NCBI GenBank assembly: GCA_020853815.1
Contig: JADYYE010000096.1
Location: 1-64,000 of the forward strand
DNA: 64,000 bases
Direction: 5' to 3'
DNA from: Phycisphaerales bacterium
Lineage (GTDB): Bacteria; Planctomycetota; Phycisphaerae; Phycisphaerales; UBA1924
In this document: positions 7,732-17,506 of the stretch, in pieces
How positions within the stretch are numbered: the first letter of the stretch is position 1
Layout of the letters: each line of letters opens with the position of its first letter
Notes under the pieces: generated by a model
The model's input: the letters and a program-made list of their open reading frames with translations, nothing else
Told to the model about the DNA's origin: nothing
Database searches by the model: none
Translations under genes and position numbers: made by a program

Positions 7732-9696
7732 ATGTGCGGGATTGTCGGCGTCGCGACGACGCGGCCTCATCCTGTGTCGGTCGATGACGCGACGCTGCGG
7801 CGGATGCGCGACCGCCTTGCGCACCGCGGGCCCGATGGCGCCGGTCTCTGGCGCTCCGAGAACTTCGCGCTGGCCCATCGGCGTCTGGCGGTCCTCGACC
7901 TCTCCGAGGCGGCCCATCAGCCCATGATCGCGCCGGGCGGGCGGCACGCAATCAGCTACAACGGCGAACTCTACAACGACCTTGAACTTCGGCGCGAACT
8001 GAGCGCGGAAGGTGTTGGATTTCATTCGGCGTCCGACACCGAGACCGTGCTTCATGCGCTGACGCGTTGGGGCACCGGAGCGATCGCCAGGCTGCGCGGG
8101 ATGTTCGCGCTGGCGTATGTCGATGTCGACGCGCAGAAGCTCGTGCTTGCGCGCGATCCGCTCGGCATCAAGCCGTTGTACTACGCCGTGGTCCGCGTGG
8201 GCGGCGGCGCGGACGCCCGCGACGAACTGGTCTTTGCCAGCGAGGTCCCGGCGATTCTCGCGCACCCCGCCGTGCGGGCGCGCCCCGATCCGATCACGGC
8301 CAGCGCATACTTGACGACAATCCGCGTGACGCTCGGGGCGCGAACGCTCTTCGCGGGCGTGCGCACGCTCCTCCCCGGGCAGACGCTCGAGGTCGATCTT
8401 TCGGGCGAGCACGCGGCGGTGAAGTCCTCTGACTCGTGGGGCGATTCCCGCCTCGGTGCGAGCGCGTCGCGATCCGCGGGCGGTGCGGCGGGAAGCGAGT
8501 GGACGCTGGAGCGGGCGAGCCACGCCGTGCGGGCCTGTGTGCGTGATTCTGTGCGTCGCCACCTGCGGTCCGACGTGCCTGTGTGCGAGTTGCTCTCGGG
8601 GGGCATCGACAGTTCGATCATCGCCATGATCGCCGGCGAGATCGCGAGCGAGCGGCGGAACGCGGGGGGCGCGAGCGACCAGCCTGTGAGCATCGGCGAC
8701 ACGATCGCGGATCGCGAGGGGCGTGTGATGACCTATTGCGCCGGAGCCGCGGGCGCCGATGGGCAGGCTGGAAGCGACGACTTCGCGTATGCGCGATTGA
8801 TGGCCGGGGCGATCGAGAGCCGCCACACCGAAGTGCGGGTCGATCGCGCGATGTTCGCGAGCCAGTGGGAGTCGATGATCCGCCGCACCGGCGTGCCGCT
8901 CAGCACGCCCAACGAAGTCGCGATCAACGCGGTGGCCGCTCGGATCCGCGCCGACGGGCGCGTCGTCGCTCTCTCGGGCGAGGGCGCTGACGAGCTCTTC
9001 GCGGGATACGTCGCGCCGATGCAGGGGGTCTTCGAGCACACGCGACGCAAGAGCGAATCGCAGTGGCGTCGTGAGGGCGGCACACACCAGTTGGTCAGCA
9101 CCGCGTGGATGTCGCCGGACGTGAAGCGGGGGGCGATTACCGATGAGTTCCGCCGCCTGAGCGAGGACGATGAGACACTGCGCGCAGCCTATGACGCGGA
9201 GTTCGAGCGTGCATCGCGGGGCGTTGATGATCCCGCCGAGGCGCACCTGCGGTTCATCCGGCGGATCAATCTGACGGGGCTCCTGCTTCGTCTCGACAGC
9301 GCGTCGATGCTCGAGAGCATCGAGGGGCGCACGCCGATCGCGGATATCGAAGTGGCGCGACTCGCCGACGAACTGCCAATGGGCATGAAGTTCGCGACGA
9401 GCGACGACGCAACGGGCGCGGGTTCGGCTGGAATGGTGAGGAGCAAGATCGCGTTGCGAGAGGCCTTTGCGGGTGACCTGCCGCGCGAGATCGTGGAGAG
9501 GCCCAAGGCGAGCTTTCCCCTGCCATTTCAGTCGTGGGTGATCGATCGCGGCTCGGAGATCGAGCGGTCGGAGTGGGCGCGCGGCGTGTTCACGCCCATG
9601 CTGCGCGAGATGATCCGATCGGACGCGTCAAAGGTGTGGCAGCTCGCCTGGCCCTCGATCAACCTGGCGATGTGGGCGCGTGTGTGGTGGGAGTGA
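7732..9696 (+). CDS. asnB: Asparagine synthetase, glutamine-hydrolysing
   Basis: Transfers amide nitrogen from glutamine to aspartate (or, in specialised paralogues, to another acid) using ATP. The 654-residue protein begins MCGIVGV, with the glutaminase nucleophile Cys2, followed by LAHRGPDGAGLW and SYNGELYND (class II GATase, ~1-210). The synthetase half has the ATP-pyrophosphatase loop LLSGGIDSS and the downstream LSGEGADELFAGY motif. An acidic/Gly-Ala segment of about 30 residues is inserted after the PP-loop (AGGASDQPVSIGDTIADREG). The ATG at 7732 is fixed because Cys2 must follow it. The gene is single and convergent with the beta-helix gene; nothing around it suggests a dedicated pathway. 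Confidence 0.93.
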   Translation: MCGIVGVATTRPHPVSVDDATLRRMRDRLAHRGPDGAGLWRSENFALAHRRLAVLDLSEAAHQPMIAPGGRHAISYNGELYNDLELRRELSAEGVGFHSASDTETVLHALTRWGTGAIARLRGMFALAYVDVDAQKLVLARDPLGIKPLYYAVVRVGGGADARDELVFASEVPAILAHPAVRARPDPITASAYLTTIRVTLGARTLFAGVRTLLPGQTLEVDLSGEHAAVKSSDSWGDSRLGASASRSAGGAAGSEWTLERASHAVRACVRDSVRRHLRSDVPVCELLSGGIDSSIIAMIAGEIASERRNAGGASDQPVSIGDTIADREGRVMTYCAGAAGADGQAGSDDFAYARLMAGAIESRHTEVRVDRAMFASQWESMIRRTGVPLSTPNEVAINAVAARIRADGRVVALSGEGADELFAGYVAPMQGVFEHTRRKSESQWRREGGTHQLVSTAWMSPDVKRGAITDEFRRLSEDDETLRAAYDAEFERASRGVDDPAEAHLRFIRRINLTGLLLRLDSASMLESIEGRTPIADIEVARLADELPMGMKFATSDDATGAGSAGMVRSKIALREAFAGDLPREIVERPKASFPLPFQSWVIDRGSEIERSEWARGVFTPMLREMIRSDASKVWQLAWPSINLAMWARVWWE

Positions 9697-9837
9697 GCGG
9701 CGGGCGCGTGGATGGAGGCGCGGATCGCGTCGCCCCGCGTACACCCCGATTCCGGGCGATCTGAACGCGGATTGAACATCCGGCTCCGATCCGGCGCGAG
9801 CACGCGAGAGATCGGACCCCGAATCATCGGTTTGCGG

Positions 9838-11220
9838 CTAGCGATCATCCTCGATCGATTGTTCACGCCAGCGGATGACCTTCACGGTCGGCTTGGTGCT
9901 CTGGTATTCCACCGCGCCGAAATCCGCCAGCTCCGTTCCGGTGTGGTGCGGGTCATAGGGGCGAGCGCGTGCGAAGAAATCGGTCGCGTACGCGCCGGTC
10001 GCGGGCCCCGCGTTGATGGCGGGCGAGCCGGCGGCGGGCATGAAGTTCATGCGCGTCACGTCGGCGAACGTCGGCACCTGGTCGGTGATGATCCCGGACT
10101 CGGAGCGTGCGGTGAAGTCCCAGTAGTTGAGTGCGGATTGCTCCATGTGCCCGTTGATCGTGCCGCGCGGCGTGTAGATGTAGGAGCCGTAGTAGACGTC
10201 GGCGGCGAGGTTGTTGATGAGGTTGGTGGCGGCGGTGGCGCCGTAGTCGTAGACGTACAGGCCGTACATGCTGGCGGCGACGGTGTTGGAGTTGACGTCG
10301 ATGGTCAACCGCGCGGAGGAGGAGCCGGAGTAGACGTAGGCGTAGAGGGGCAGATAGCAGTCGGAGACGATGTTGTTGGTGATGTTGATGGTGGAGGAGA
10401 TGGCGGCGCTGCTGTAGGCCATGGCGATGATGCCGTAGGGGTATCCCGCGCCGCCGGAGGAGATGCGTGACCAGTTGAAGGAGCCATCGGCCATGCCGTT
10501 GCGTCGGTAGTTTGAGCCGGGCATGGCGAGGAAGTTTCCGCGGATGGTGATGTTGCCGCCGGTGGAGTTGTAGATGTAGGTGCAGTGTCCGGTGGTGAGG
10601 TCGCGCTCGAAGTCGTTCTCGATGAGGGAGAGCGAGGGGCAGTCGGTGGCGTACACGCCGTACCACGCGGGCGGGCGGACGACACAGCGCTCGAAGGTCA
10701 GGCGCGACGAGCCGGTCAGATACAGGTTGTAGTTGGAGCCGCCGCGGAAGATGAGGTTGCGGAAGGACCAGTCGGTGCGTGACTGAACTTGCAGTGGCGT
10801 TGTTCCCGTGCCGGGGTTGATGATGACGTCCCCCGCTGCGTCGTTAGTGTACTTGCCGGCGGGGTCGCCGAAGACGACGTTGGGCCGTCCGCTCGCGCCG
10901 CTGCGCGTGCCACGCGAGGACGTGATCCGCAAACCTTCGGCGTAGGTTCCCGGGCCGACGTAGATCACATGCTCGCCGTCGTCGTCGTTGACGGCGTCGA
11001 CGGCCCTTTGGATTGTCCTGAACGCCGCGACGGGCGTGTCTCCACGGTTGGTGTCGTTGCCGCCTTGTCGGACGTACCACGACTTTCTCGCGGTGGGATC
11101 CGGCGTGCCGGTGGCGGGGCGCTCGGGACGCGTGACTCCAACCTGGGCGAGCGCTGGCGCAGCGAAGAAGAGCGACGCGAGCAGGGCGGAGTGGATCAAG
11201 CCGGGAAGTCGAGAGGTCAT
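9838..11220 (-). CDS. Secreted right-handed parallel beta-helix protein
   Basis: A 460-residue exported protein. The signal peptide ends LAQVG (~25). A DUF1565-like opening follows (WYVRQGGNDTNRGDTPVAAFRTIQRAVDAV), then coils rich in Asn and Ile such as NLYLTGSSRLTFERC, NITIRGNFLAM and STINITNNIVSDC, typical of pectate-lyase-like beta-helices. No catalytic triad can be named. The last residues (VKVIRWREQSIEDDR) resemble the tail of the neighbouring PA14 protein (IRVVRWRERSLEQEE), which is encoded just upstream on the same strand (70 bp away). ATG at 11220 with GGAG ~8 nt upstream. Surface structure or glycan binding is a guess. Confidence 0.8.
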   Translation of the reverse strand: MTSRLPGLIHSALLASLFFAAPALAQVGVTRPERPATGTPDPTARKSWYVRQGGNDTNRGDTPVAAFRTIQRAVDAVNDDDGEHVIYVGPGTYAEGLRITSSRGTRSGASGRPNVVFGDPAGKYTNDAAGDVIINPGTGTTPLQVQSRTDWSFRNLIFRGGSNYNLYLTGSSRLTFERCVVRPPAWYGVYATDCPSLSLIENDFERDLTTGHCTYIYNSTGGNITIRGNFLAMPGSNYRRNGMADGSFNWSRISSGGAGYPYGIIAMAYSSAAISSTINITNNIVSDCYLPLYAYVYSGSSSARLTIDVNSNTVAASMYGLYVYDYGATAATNLINNLAADVYYGSYIYTPRGTINGHMEQSALNYWDFTARSESGIITDQVPTFADVTRMNFMPAAGSPAINAGPATGAYATDFFARARPYDPHHTGTELADFGAVEYQSTKPTVKVIRWREQSIEDDR

Positions 11221-11290
11221 GGTCAATCTCCGAACGGCGAGATGGACGCCGAGAGCGGATGTCGGCACGGGAACGGCCCGGGCGCTGGTT

Positions 11291-14200
11291 TCATTCTTCT
11301 TGCTCCAAAGAGCGTTCACGCCAGCGGACGACGCGGATGGACTTGCCATCGCTCCCCAAGGCGGTGGCGGGGACGACTTCCTCGTAGACGGCCGAGGGCG
11401 CCTGCCAGGTGAGCACGAGCCCTTGGGAGTAGTAGATTTCCATGTACTGCACCTCGACGCGGTGCTTGCCGGCGGCGAGTTCGATCGTGCCGGGGGTGAA
11501 GCGGAAGGAGTGGTTGGCGTCGTCGTTGATGACGGTCGTGCCGTCGATGATGAGGCGTGCGCCGGCGTCGCTGCCGAGCTTGAAGGTCCATGTGCCGGAT
11601 TCGGGGATGGTGATGACGCCGCTGAACTTCGTGGCGAAGTAGTTGGTGGGGCCGCCGGTGTAGAAGGCGTTGTTGGTGAGTCGCCAGGCGATGTGATCAA
11701 CGCGGTTGGTGACGGGCCCGGAGGATGAGAGCGTGGAAGGGCTTGTGGCGGTCCAGTTGATGCCGTCGAGATACGACGTGTTGTGGGCCACCCAAGTGGC
11801 GGACAGCCCGCCGCGCCCCGCGGCTGGTCCGCCGGGCGATTCGAGCGGGAGTGTCGAGAATGCCGACGACGGGATCACTTCCTCGTAAGGCGCACCCGGG
11901 GCTTGCCAGGTGACGAAGAGCCCCTGCGAGTAGTAGATGTCCATGTAGCGGACCTCGAAGCGGTGCTTCCCGGCGGTGAGGATCTTCTGGCCGGCGGTGA
12001 AGCGAAAGGAGTGGTTGGCATCATCGTTGACGACGAGTGCATCGTCGATGAGGAGGCGAGCGCCGGCGTCGCTGCCGAGCTTGAAGGTCCACTGGCCGCT
12101 GGTGGGGATGTCGATCTCGCCGACCAAGCGGGCGGCGAAGTAGTCGGTCGGCCCGCCGGTGTAGAACGCGTTGTTGGTGATGCGCCAGTTGAGCTTGGGA
12201 ACGGTGCTGGTGGTGTCGTAGGCGAGCCAGTCGATCTCGCCGAGTCGTGTGGCGTGGCTGGTGCCGCTGGACCAGTAGGCGCGGAGCGCTCCGCCGCCCG
12301 GGTCCGCGGCGGGCTCGTCGGGATCGGGGAGGAAGGCGCTGGTGGGGACGACCTCTTCCGCGGTTCCCGGGCCTTGCCAGGTCAGCACGAGCCCTTGCGA
12401 GTAGTAGATTTCGAGGTATCGGATTTCGATGCGGACTTCGCCCTCGGGGAGGGTGATCGAGCCGCCCGTGAAGCGGAAGGAGTGGTTGGCGTCGTCATTG
12501 ACGACGAGTTGGTCGTTGATGAAGAGGCGCGCGCCCGCGTCGCTGCCGAGGCGGAAGGTCCACGCGCCCGCGGCGGGAACCCTGATCTTGCCGACCAGGC
12601 GCAGCGCGAAATAGTCCGTCGGACCGCCGGAGTAGAAGGCGCTGTTTGTGATGCCCCACGAGACCTTTGTTTCGGTGCTGACGGTGTCGTAGGTGGACCA
12701 GTCGACCTCGCCGAGCTTGGTGGCGTGGCTCACGCCGCTGGACCAGTACGCGCGCAGCCCCTGCCCGTCGGCACCGGGCACATACGCGAGCGGATCGAAT
12801 GCGCTGGCGGGGATGACCTCCTCGAACGCGGCCGAGGGCGCCTTCCAGGTGCAGACCAGCCCTTGCGAGTAATAGATTTCGAGGTACCTCACCTCAAAGG
12901 TGTGAACTCCCGCGGCCAGCGCGATCGTGCCTTGCGTAAACCGGAACGAGTGATTCGCGTCGTCGTTCACGACCGTCGTGCCGTCGATGATGAGACGCGC
13001 CCCGGCGTCGCTGCCCAGCTTGAATGTCCACGTTCCGGTCTCTGGGATCGTGATCTCGCCCATCAGGCGCACGGCAAAGTAGTCCGTTGGTCCGCCCGAA
13101 TAGAACGCGCTGTTGGTGATGCGCCAGCTGATCTTTGGGACGGTGGTCGCGGTGTCGTACCTGGTCCAGTCGACCTGGCCGAGCGTGGTCGCGTGCGAGA
13201 CGGCGTTGGACCAATAGGCGTTCAGGCCGTCGCCCGTGTCGCCGGGCGCTTCGACCGCCGCGGGCGTGAACGCCGACGACGGGATGACCTCTTCGTACGA
13301 CGCGCTGGGCGCTTTCCAGGTGCAGACGAGCCCCTGCGAGTAGTAGATTTCGAGGTAGCGCACCTCGAAGGTGTGGGTGCCCGCGGAGAGCGAGATCGTG
13401 CCCTGGGTGAAGCGGAAGGAGTGGTTCGCGTCGTCGTCGACGACGAGCTGTCCGTCGATGAAGAGTCGAGCGCCGGCGTCACTCCCGAGCTTGAAGGTCC
13501 ATGTGCCGCTCTCGGGGATCTCGATGTTGGCCTTCAGCTTGACGGCGAAGTAGTCGGTCGGGCCGCCGGCGTAGAACGCGCTGTTGGTGATGGGCCAGGA
13601 GACGCTGGTCTCGATGGTGGTGGTGTCGTAAGTCGTCCAGTCGACCTCGCCGAGCTTGGTGGCGTGGGAGACGGCGTTGGACCAGTACGCGCGCAGGCCG
13701 TGCCCGGGGTCGGTGACGCTCGCCTCGGCGGGATCGTGGCGGAACGCCTCCACGGGAACAGTTGTGGCGGCGGTCACGCCGGGACCTTGCCAGTCCAGCA
13801 CGAGCCCCTGTGAGTAGTAGATTTCCAGGTACCGGACTTCGATGGTGTGGCGGCCGGCGGTGAGCGCGACCGAGCCGGTTCGCCGGCGGAAGCTGTGATT
13901 GGCGTCGTCGTTGACGATGAGTTGTCCGTCGATGAACAGGCGCGCCCCGGCGTCGCTGGAGAGGCCGAAGGTCCAGGTGCCGTCGGCGGGAATCTCGACT
14001 ATGCCTATGAGCTGCAGGGCGAAGTAATCGGTCGGCCCGCCGGTGTAGAACTCCGCGCTTGTGTTGGGCCAGTTGATCTGTGTCTCGACGGTGACGTTGG
14101 TGTACTTGGACCAGTCGACCTGGCCGAGGTTGGTGGCGTGGGAGACGCCGGCGGACCAGAACGCGAGCAGCCCGGGCTGGGTTGTGTCCTCTGGTGACTC

Positions 14201-14368
14201 GGGCTCGGATTGCGCCCGGGCGCCGGAGAGCGGCGCGACAAGGAAGAGCATGATCGAGATCAATCCGACAAGCCAACCGGGAGTTGCGCACCAAGCCGCG
14301 CCGAGTGTCCCCGACATGACATCCGGCGAGCGCGGCGAAGCCACAAGGCAAGATCGTGATTGATGCAT
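11291..14368 (-). CDS. Secreted protein of six tandem PA14 domains
   Basis: A 1025-residue exported protein made almost entirely of six PA14 domains of about 145-160 residues. Each carries the same blocks: a GxxAYWS opening, FYxGGPTDYFA, GTWTFKLGSDAGARLxID, DDANHSFR and YLEIYYSQGLVxTW. PA14 domains bind carbohydrate in adhesins and glycosidases. No catalytic domain is present, so a multivalent glycan-binding surface protein is likely. The signal sequence has a long hydrophobic stretch (GWLVGLISIMLFLVAPLSGARA). The first ATG (14368) has GGAG 9 nt upstream; an alternative ATG at 14317 also gives a good signal peptide. The last residues match the tail of the beta-helix protein downstream. Divergent from the Hsp70 gene. 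Confidence 0.85.
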   Translation of the reverse strand: MHQSRSCLVASPRSPDVMSGTLGAAWCATPGWLVGLISIMLFLVAPLSGARAQSEPESPEDTTQPGLLAFWSAGVSHATNLGQVDWSKYTNVTVETQINWPNTSAEFYTGGPTDYFALQLIGIVEIPADGTWTFGLSSDAGARLFIDGQLIVNDDANHSFRRRTGSVALTAGRHTIEVRYLEIYYSQGLVLDWQGPGVTAATTVPVEAFRHDPAEASVTDPGHGLRAYWSNAVSHATKLGEVDWTTYDTTTIETSVSWPITNSAFYAGGPTDYFAVKLKANIEIPESGTWTFKLGSDAGARLFIDGQLVVDDDANHSFRFTQGTISLSAGTHTFEVRYLEIYYSQGLVCTWKAPSASYEEVIPSSAFTPAAVEAPGDTGDGLNAYWSNAVSHATTLGQVDWTRYDTATTVPKISWRITNSAFYSGGPTDYFAVRLMGEITIPETGTWTFKLGSDAGARLIIDGTTVVNDDANHSFRFTQGTIALAAGVHTFEVRYLEIYYSQGLVCTWKAPSAAFEEVIPASAFDPLAYVPGADGQGLRAYWSSGVSHATKLGEVDWSTYDTVSTETKVSWGITNSAFYSGGPTDYFALRLVGKIRVPAAGAWTFRLGSDAGARLFINDQLVVNDDANHSFRFTGGSITLPEGEVRIEIRYLEIYYSQGLVLTWQGPGTAEEVVPTSAFLPDPDEPAADPGGGALRAYWSSGTSHATRLGEIDWLAYDTTSTVPKLNWRITNNAFYTGGPTDYFAARLVGEIDIPTSGQWTFKLGSDAGARLLIDDALVVNDDANHSFRFTAGQKILTAGKHRFEVRYMDIYYSQGLFVTWQAPGAPYEEVIPSSAFSTLPLESPGGPAAGRGGLSATWVAHNTSYLDGINWTATSPSTLSSSGPVTNRVDHIAWRLTNNAFYTGGPTNYFATKFSGVITIPESGTWTFKLGSDAGARLIIDGTTVINDDANHSFRFTPGTIELAAGKHRVEVQYMEIYYSQGLVLTWQAPSAVYEEVVPATALGSDGKSIRVVRWRERSLEQEE
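11355..14180 (-). repeat. Six-fold ~465-bp coding repeat (PA14 units)
   Basis: Six direct repeats with a period of about 465-475 bp; units begin (minus strand) near 14175, 13705, 13228, 12760, 12295 and 11811. Long stretches are near-identical at nucleotide level, for example the segments encoding SDAGARL and EIYYSQGLV. Unit 1 and unit 6 are the most divergent. Such an array can change copy number by recombination. Confidence 0.85.
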
Positions 14369-14509
14369 GTCTCAAAGCTCCGACGCGAGAACCCGACGCG
14401 GGCGCGGCCTCGGCGCACCGCGCGCCCATCCGCTCGATGGATATCGACACAAACGCGGGCCTGATGGAGGAAGCCTCGCGCCCGATAACGCGGCGCGCTA
14501 TCGTCTGGC

Positions 14510-16390
14510 GTGCCGCCTTCAAGCGACCTCATCGTGGGGATTGATCTCGGGACCACCAACAGCCTCGTGGCGTGGTCCGACGGCACGGGCGCGCGTGTGC
14601 TCGCATCGCCCGGTGAGCGAGCGCTGGTTCCCAGCGTCGTCCGCTATGACGACCTCGGGGACGTCGCCGCGGTGGGGGATTCCGCTCGCGCGGGCGAGCC
14701 CGATCCCAAACGCGTGATCTGGAGCGTGAAGCGCCTCATGGGCCGCTCCCGCGCCGACGCTTCCCAGGACGCCGCCTTCCTTCCATACGACATCGTCGAA
14801 GGTCCGCACCAAACCGCACGCGTCTCCATGCCCCGCGCCGACGGCGGAACGACCATCGTCACGCCGCAGGAAGTCAGCGCCGCGATCCTGCGCGAGCTGC
14901 GCACCCGCGCCGAGCGCGTGCTGGGCGCGCCCGTCCAACGTGCCGTCATCACGGTTCCCGCCTACTTCGACGACGCCCAGAGACAGGCGACCCGCGACGC
15001 GGGCCGACTCGCCGGCCTCGACGTCGTCCGCATCGTCCCCGAGCCTACCGCCGCGGCGCTGGCGTACGGCCTCGGTCTTGAGCGCGAGAGCCAGCGCAAT
15101 ATGCCCGCCGAGCGGACCGTCGCGGTGTACGACTTGGGTGGGGGAACCTTCGATGTCTCCATCCTGCGCATCACGCGAACACCCGGCGCGCCCGCCGTGT
15201 TCGACGTGCTCGCGACCAGCGGCGACACGCACCTGGGCGGCGATGACGTCGACCGCATGATCGTCGAGCACGCGACGCGGTCGGTCTCGCGCGAGCTGTC
15301 GCCCCTGGAGCGCGACCGCCTGACGCGCGAGGCCGAACGCGTGAAGTGCGCGCTCTCGGAATCCGATCAGGCCGAGATGACCCTGGATCTCTCCGACGGC
15401 CTGCGCCGCACGATCCTCACTTGCGCGGAGCTTGAAGCCATGATCGCCCCGTGGGTGGAGCGAACGATCGCGTGCTGCCGACGCACGATCGAGGATGCTA
15501 CTCGCAAGGCCGGGATGGACGTGTCGAAATCGCTCGACGCCGTCATCATGGTCGGCGGTTCGACGCGCGTGCCCCTGGTCCGCCGGCGTGTCGGCGAGGT
15601 GATGGGCCTCGAGCCATACACCGCGATCGATCCCGACCAGGTCGTCGCGCTGGGCGCGGCGGTGCAGGCCTCGGTGCTCGCCGGCAAGAGCAAAGACTCG
15701 CTCCTGCTCGACGTGATCCCGCTCTCGCTGGGCATCGAGACCGCGGGCGGCGCGGTCGCCAAGCTCGTGATGCGCAACTCGACCGTGCCCACCCGCGCCA
15801 AGGAGTTGTTCTCGACCAGCGTGGACGCCCAGACATCGATCAAGCTGCAGGTGCTCCAGGGCGAACGAGAGATGGCCGCGGATTGCCGCTGCCTCGGCGT
15901 CTTCCACATCCGCGGCATCCCGCCCATGCCCGCCGGAATCCCCCAGCTCGAGGTCGAGTTCCTCGTCGATTCCAACGGCGTGCTCAACGTCAGCGCCCAC
16001 GAAAGACGCTCGGGCAAGCGTGCGGCCCTGCAGATCGTGCCCAATCACGGCCTGACCCGCGAGGAAGTCGCTCGCATCGAACGCGACTCCATCGAGCACG
16101 CGCGCGAGGACATGGCCCGCCACCACGTCGTCGACCTCATCACCAACAGCCAGCTCGACCTGAAGTGGATCGGCGAACGGTTCGCACGCTTCGCCTCGAA
16201 GCTCGAAGAGTCCGACCGCGCGGCCCTCGAGTTGCGCATCAGCACGCTCCGCGACATGGTCGATCGCGCCAAGGCCGACTGGAAGAGCGTGAACCCCAGC
16301 GAGTTCCAGCACGCCAAGGAAGACCTCGATCGCGCGAGCATCCGCCTCCAGGAGATCGGCATCGCCGAGTCGCTGAGGGGTGGAGCGTGA
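14510..16390 (+). CDS. Hsp70 chaperone, DnaK/HscA-like
   Basis: ATP-dependent Hsp70 of 626 residues. Phosphate-1 motif [13 protein letters not shown] at 10-22, phosphate-2 [11 protein letters not shown], adenosine motif [18 protein letters not shown], then the substrate-binding beta domain and a short helical lid. Features closer to HscA than DnaK are the [11 protein letters not shown] segment, the [17 protein letters not shown] strand and the absence of the long Gly-rich/EEVD-type tail. No iscU, hscB or ferredoxin gene is adjacent, and no grpE or dnaJ, so it is probably a paralogous Hsp70 rather than the housekeeping copy. The start is a GTG (14510) shortly before the first strand. The gene stands alone, divergent from the PA14 gene. 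Confidence 0.9.
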   Translation: MPPSSDLIVGIDLGTTNSLVAWSDGTGARVLASPGERALVPSVVRYDDLGDVAAVGDSARAGEPDPKRVIWSVKRLMGRSRADASQDAAFLPYDIVEGPHQTARVSMPRADGGTTIVTPQEVSAAILRELRTRAERVLGAPVQRAVITVPAYFDDAQRQATRDAGRLAGLDVVRIVPEPTAAALAYGLGLERESQRNMPAERTVAVYDLGGGTFDVSILRITRTPGAPAVFDVLATSGDTHLGGDDVDRMIVEHATRSVSRELSPLERDRLTREAERVKCALSESDQAEMTLDLSDGLRRTILTCAELEAMIAPWVERTIACCRRTIEDATRKAGMDVSKSLDAVIMVGGSTRVPLVRRRVGEVMGLEPYTAIDPDQVVALGAAVQASVLAGKSKDSLLLDVIPLSLGIETAGGAVAKLVMRNSTVPTRAKELFSTSVDAQTSIKLQVLQGEREMAADCRCLGVFHIRGIPPMPAGIPQLEVEFLVDSNGVLNVSAHERRSGKRAALQIVPNHGLTREEVARIERDSIEHAREDMARHHVVDLITNSQLDLKWIGERFARFASKLEESDRAALELRISTLRDMVDRAKADWKSVNPSEFQHAKEDLDRASIRLQEIGIAESLRGGA

Positions 16391-16539
16391 TGATCTGACA
16401 TGGCACGCGGCGAGAGATCGAGGCTCCGTTTCATCCCCGAAGTCATGCGAACCGCGTGCGTGCCCGGGCGTTCGAGAGAGCAATCGATTCGCCTTCGATC
16501 ATGCCGCCACGCGGGAGTTGCACGCGGCGCGACGCTCTC

Positions 16540-17223
16540 TCACTTCCTCACCCACGCCAGCTCCGCGAGTTGATCGATCAGCCTCGCGGCGGCATCCGAC
16601 TCCGCGTTCCCGCCCGCCAGCGGCACCACCACCCCGCGTCGCATCCCCGCCGCGCTGATCCACACCAGCGCGCTCCGCCGCTGCAACTCCGGCGGCATCG
16701 TCTCTACCTCGGGCGACGCGACCGCCTTCGATCCCGCCCGCGCCTCGCTCATCCACGAGTCCGCGCGCACGCTCGCCCACAACGTCTCGATCTGCGCCCG
16801 CGAGAGCGTCCGGATCGGCGGCGGGTACGCATCGACCCGCGCCCCGGGGCGAACCGACGCGCGGAACGTCCCGCCCGGCTCCACGATGTACCGCGCGGGG
16901 CGCTGCCAGCGCGCGAGTGTCGAAGGATCGCGCAAGGGGTCCGGGGTTGCAACCGTGATGCTCAGCGCAAAGTCCTCCGGCGCCTGCTCGGGAAGCGAGA
17001 CGGAATCCGTCGTCCCCGCGCGGAAGCCGCCCTGATTGCCCGCGGGCGCGTTCGACGCGGTCTCCGCCGCCGTCGCGTCACCCTTGGCCGACGAGCCGGG
17101 GTCCGAGACGCAGCCAGATAAGGCCGCGAGCGTTGTGCCGCACGCCAAGGCCAGCAGCAAGGCGCGGAGTCTCGGGCGGGCGCGCGAATTGAAGCGGGGA
17201 ATGGTGTTCTTGCGTTCGAGCAT
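16540..17223 (-). CDS. Uncharacterised lipoprotein
   Basis: A 227-residue protein with a basic N-terminus, hydrophobic stretch and lipobox LSGC (Cys ~38). An Ala/Gly/Ser/Asp-rich linker (~40-75) is followed by a compact domain with SITVATPDPLRDP, ARYIVEPGGTFRASV and an AQIETLWASVRADSW helix. I do not recognise the family; no catalytic motif is visible. The ATG at 17223 is taken because the signal peptide begins right after it; no clear Shine-Dalgarno sequence. It lies between Hsp70 (convergent) and pheT (divergent), 283 bp from the latter. Confidence 0.7.
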   Translation of the reverse strand: MLERKNTIPRFNSRARPRLRALLLALACGTTLAALSGCVSDPGSSAKGDATAAETASNAPAGNQGGFRAGTTDSVSLPEQAPEDFALSITVATPDPLRDPSTLARWQRPARYIVEPGGTFRASVRPGARVDAYPPPIRTLSRAQIETLWASVRADSWMSEARAGSKAVASPEVETMPPELQRRSALVWISAAGMRRGVVVPLAGGNAESDAAARLIDQLAELAWVRK

Positions 17224-17401
17224 GGGCCCAGTGTATCGCGGGAGGGGCCCGGCATGTCGCGGGTTCGAAAGGCTCGCCGCTCCTTGCGATCGGACTTCCG
17301 ACATGAGGCGTCAGGCATCGGGCTTCAGGCGTCGGGCAGGAGAGGAACGAACATGGGCACCTCGCCCGCGCTCGGGACTCGTCAAAGCACAGATGATCTC
17401 G

Positions 17402-17480
17402 ACCACTTGACCACTCGACCACGCCGCCGCTCCGCCGCTCCGCCACGCCGCCACGCCGCCACTCCGCCACTCCGCCACTT
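17402..17480. repeat. Octamer-type short tandem repeat upstream of pheT
   Basis: Degenerate then perfect copies of CGCCACTC/CGCCACGC/CGCCGCTC ending 26 nt before the pheT start codon. The same octamer in five perfect copies precedes queD (21953-21990). The rest of the 17224-17506 gap holds nothing I can name. Confidence 0.8.
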
Positions 17481-17506
17481 CCTTCCGCCCCCTACCCTTC
17501 GCACCT

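Noticed and set aside
11783-13813. A 676-codon open frame on the plus strand opposite the PA14 gene
   Set aside because: It mirrors the repeats of the PA14 gene with a Gly/Val/Asp-rich, domain-less product. High third-position GC keeps the opposite strand open.
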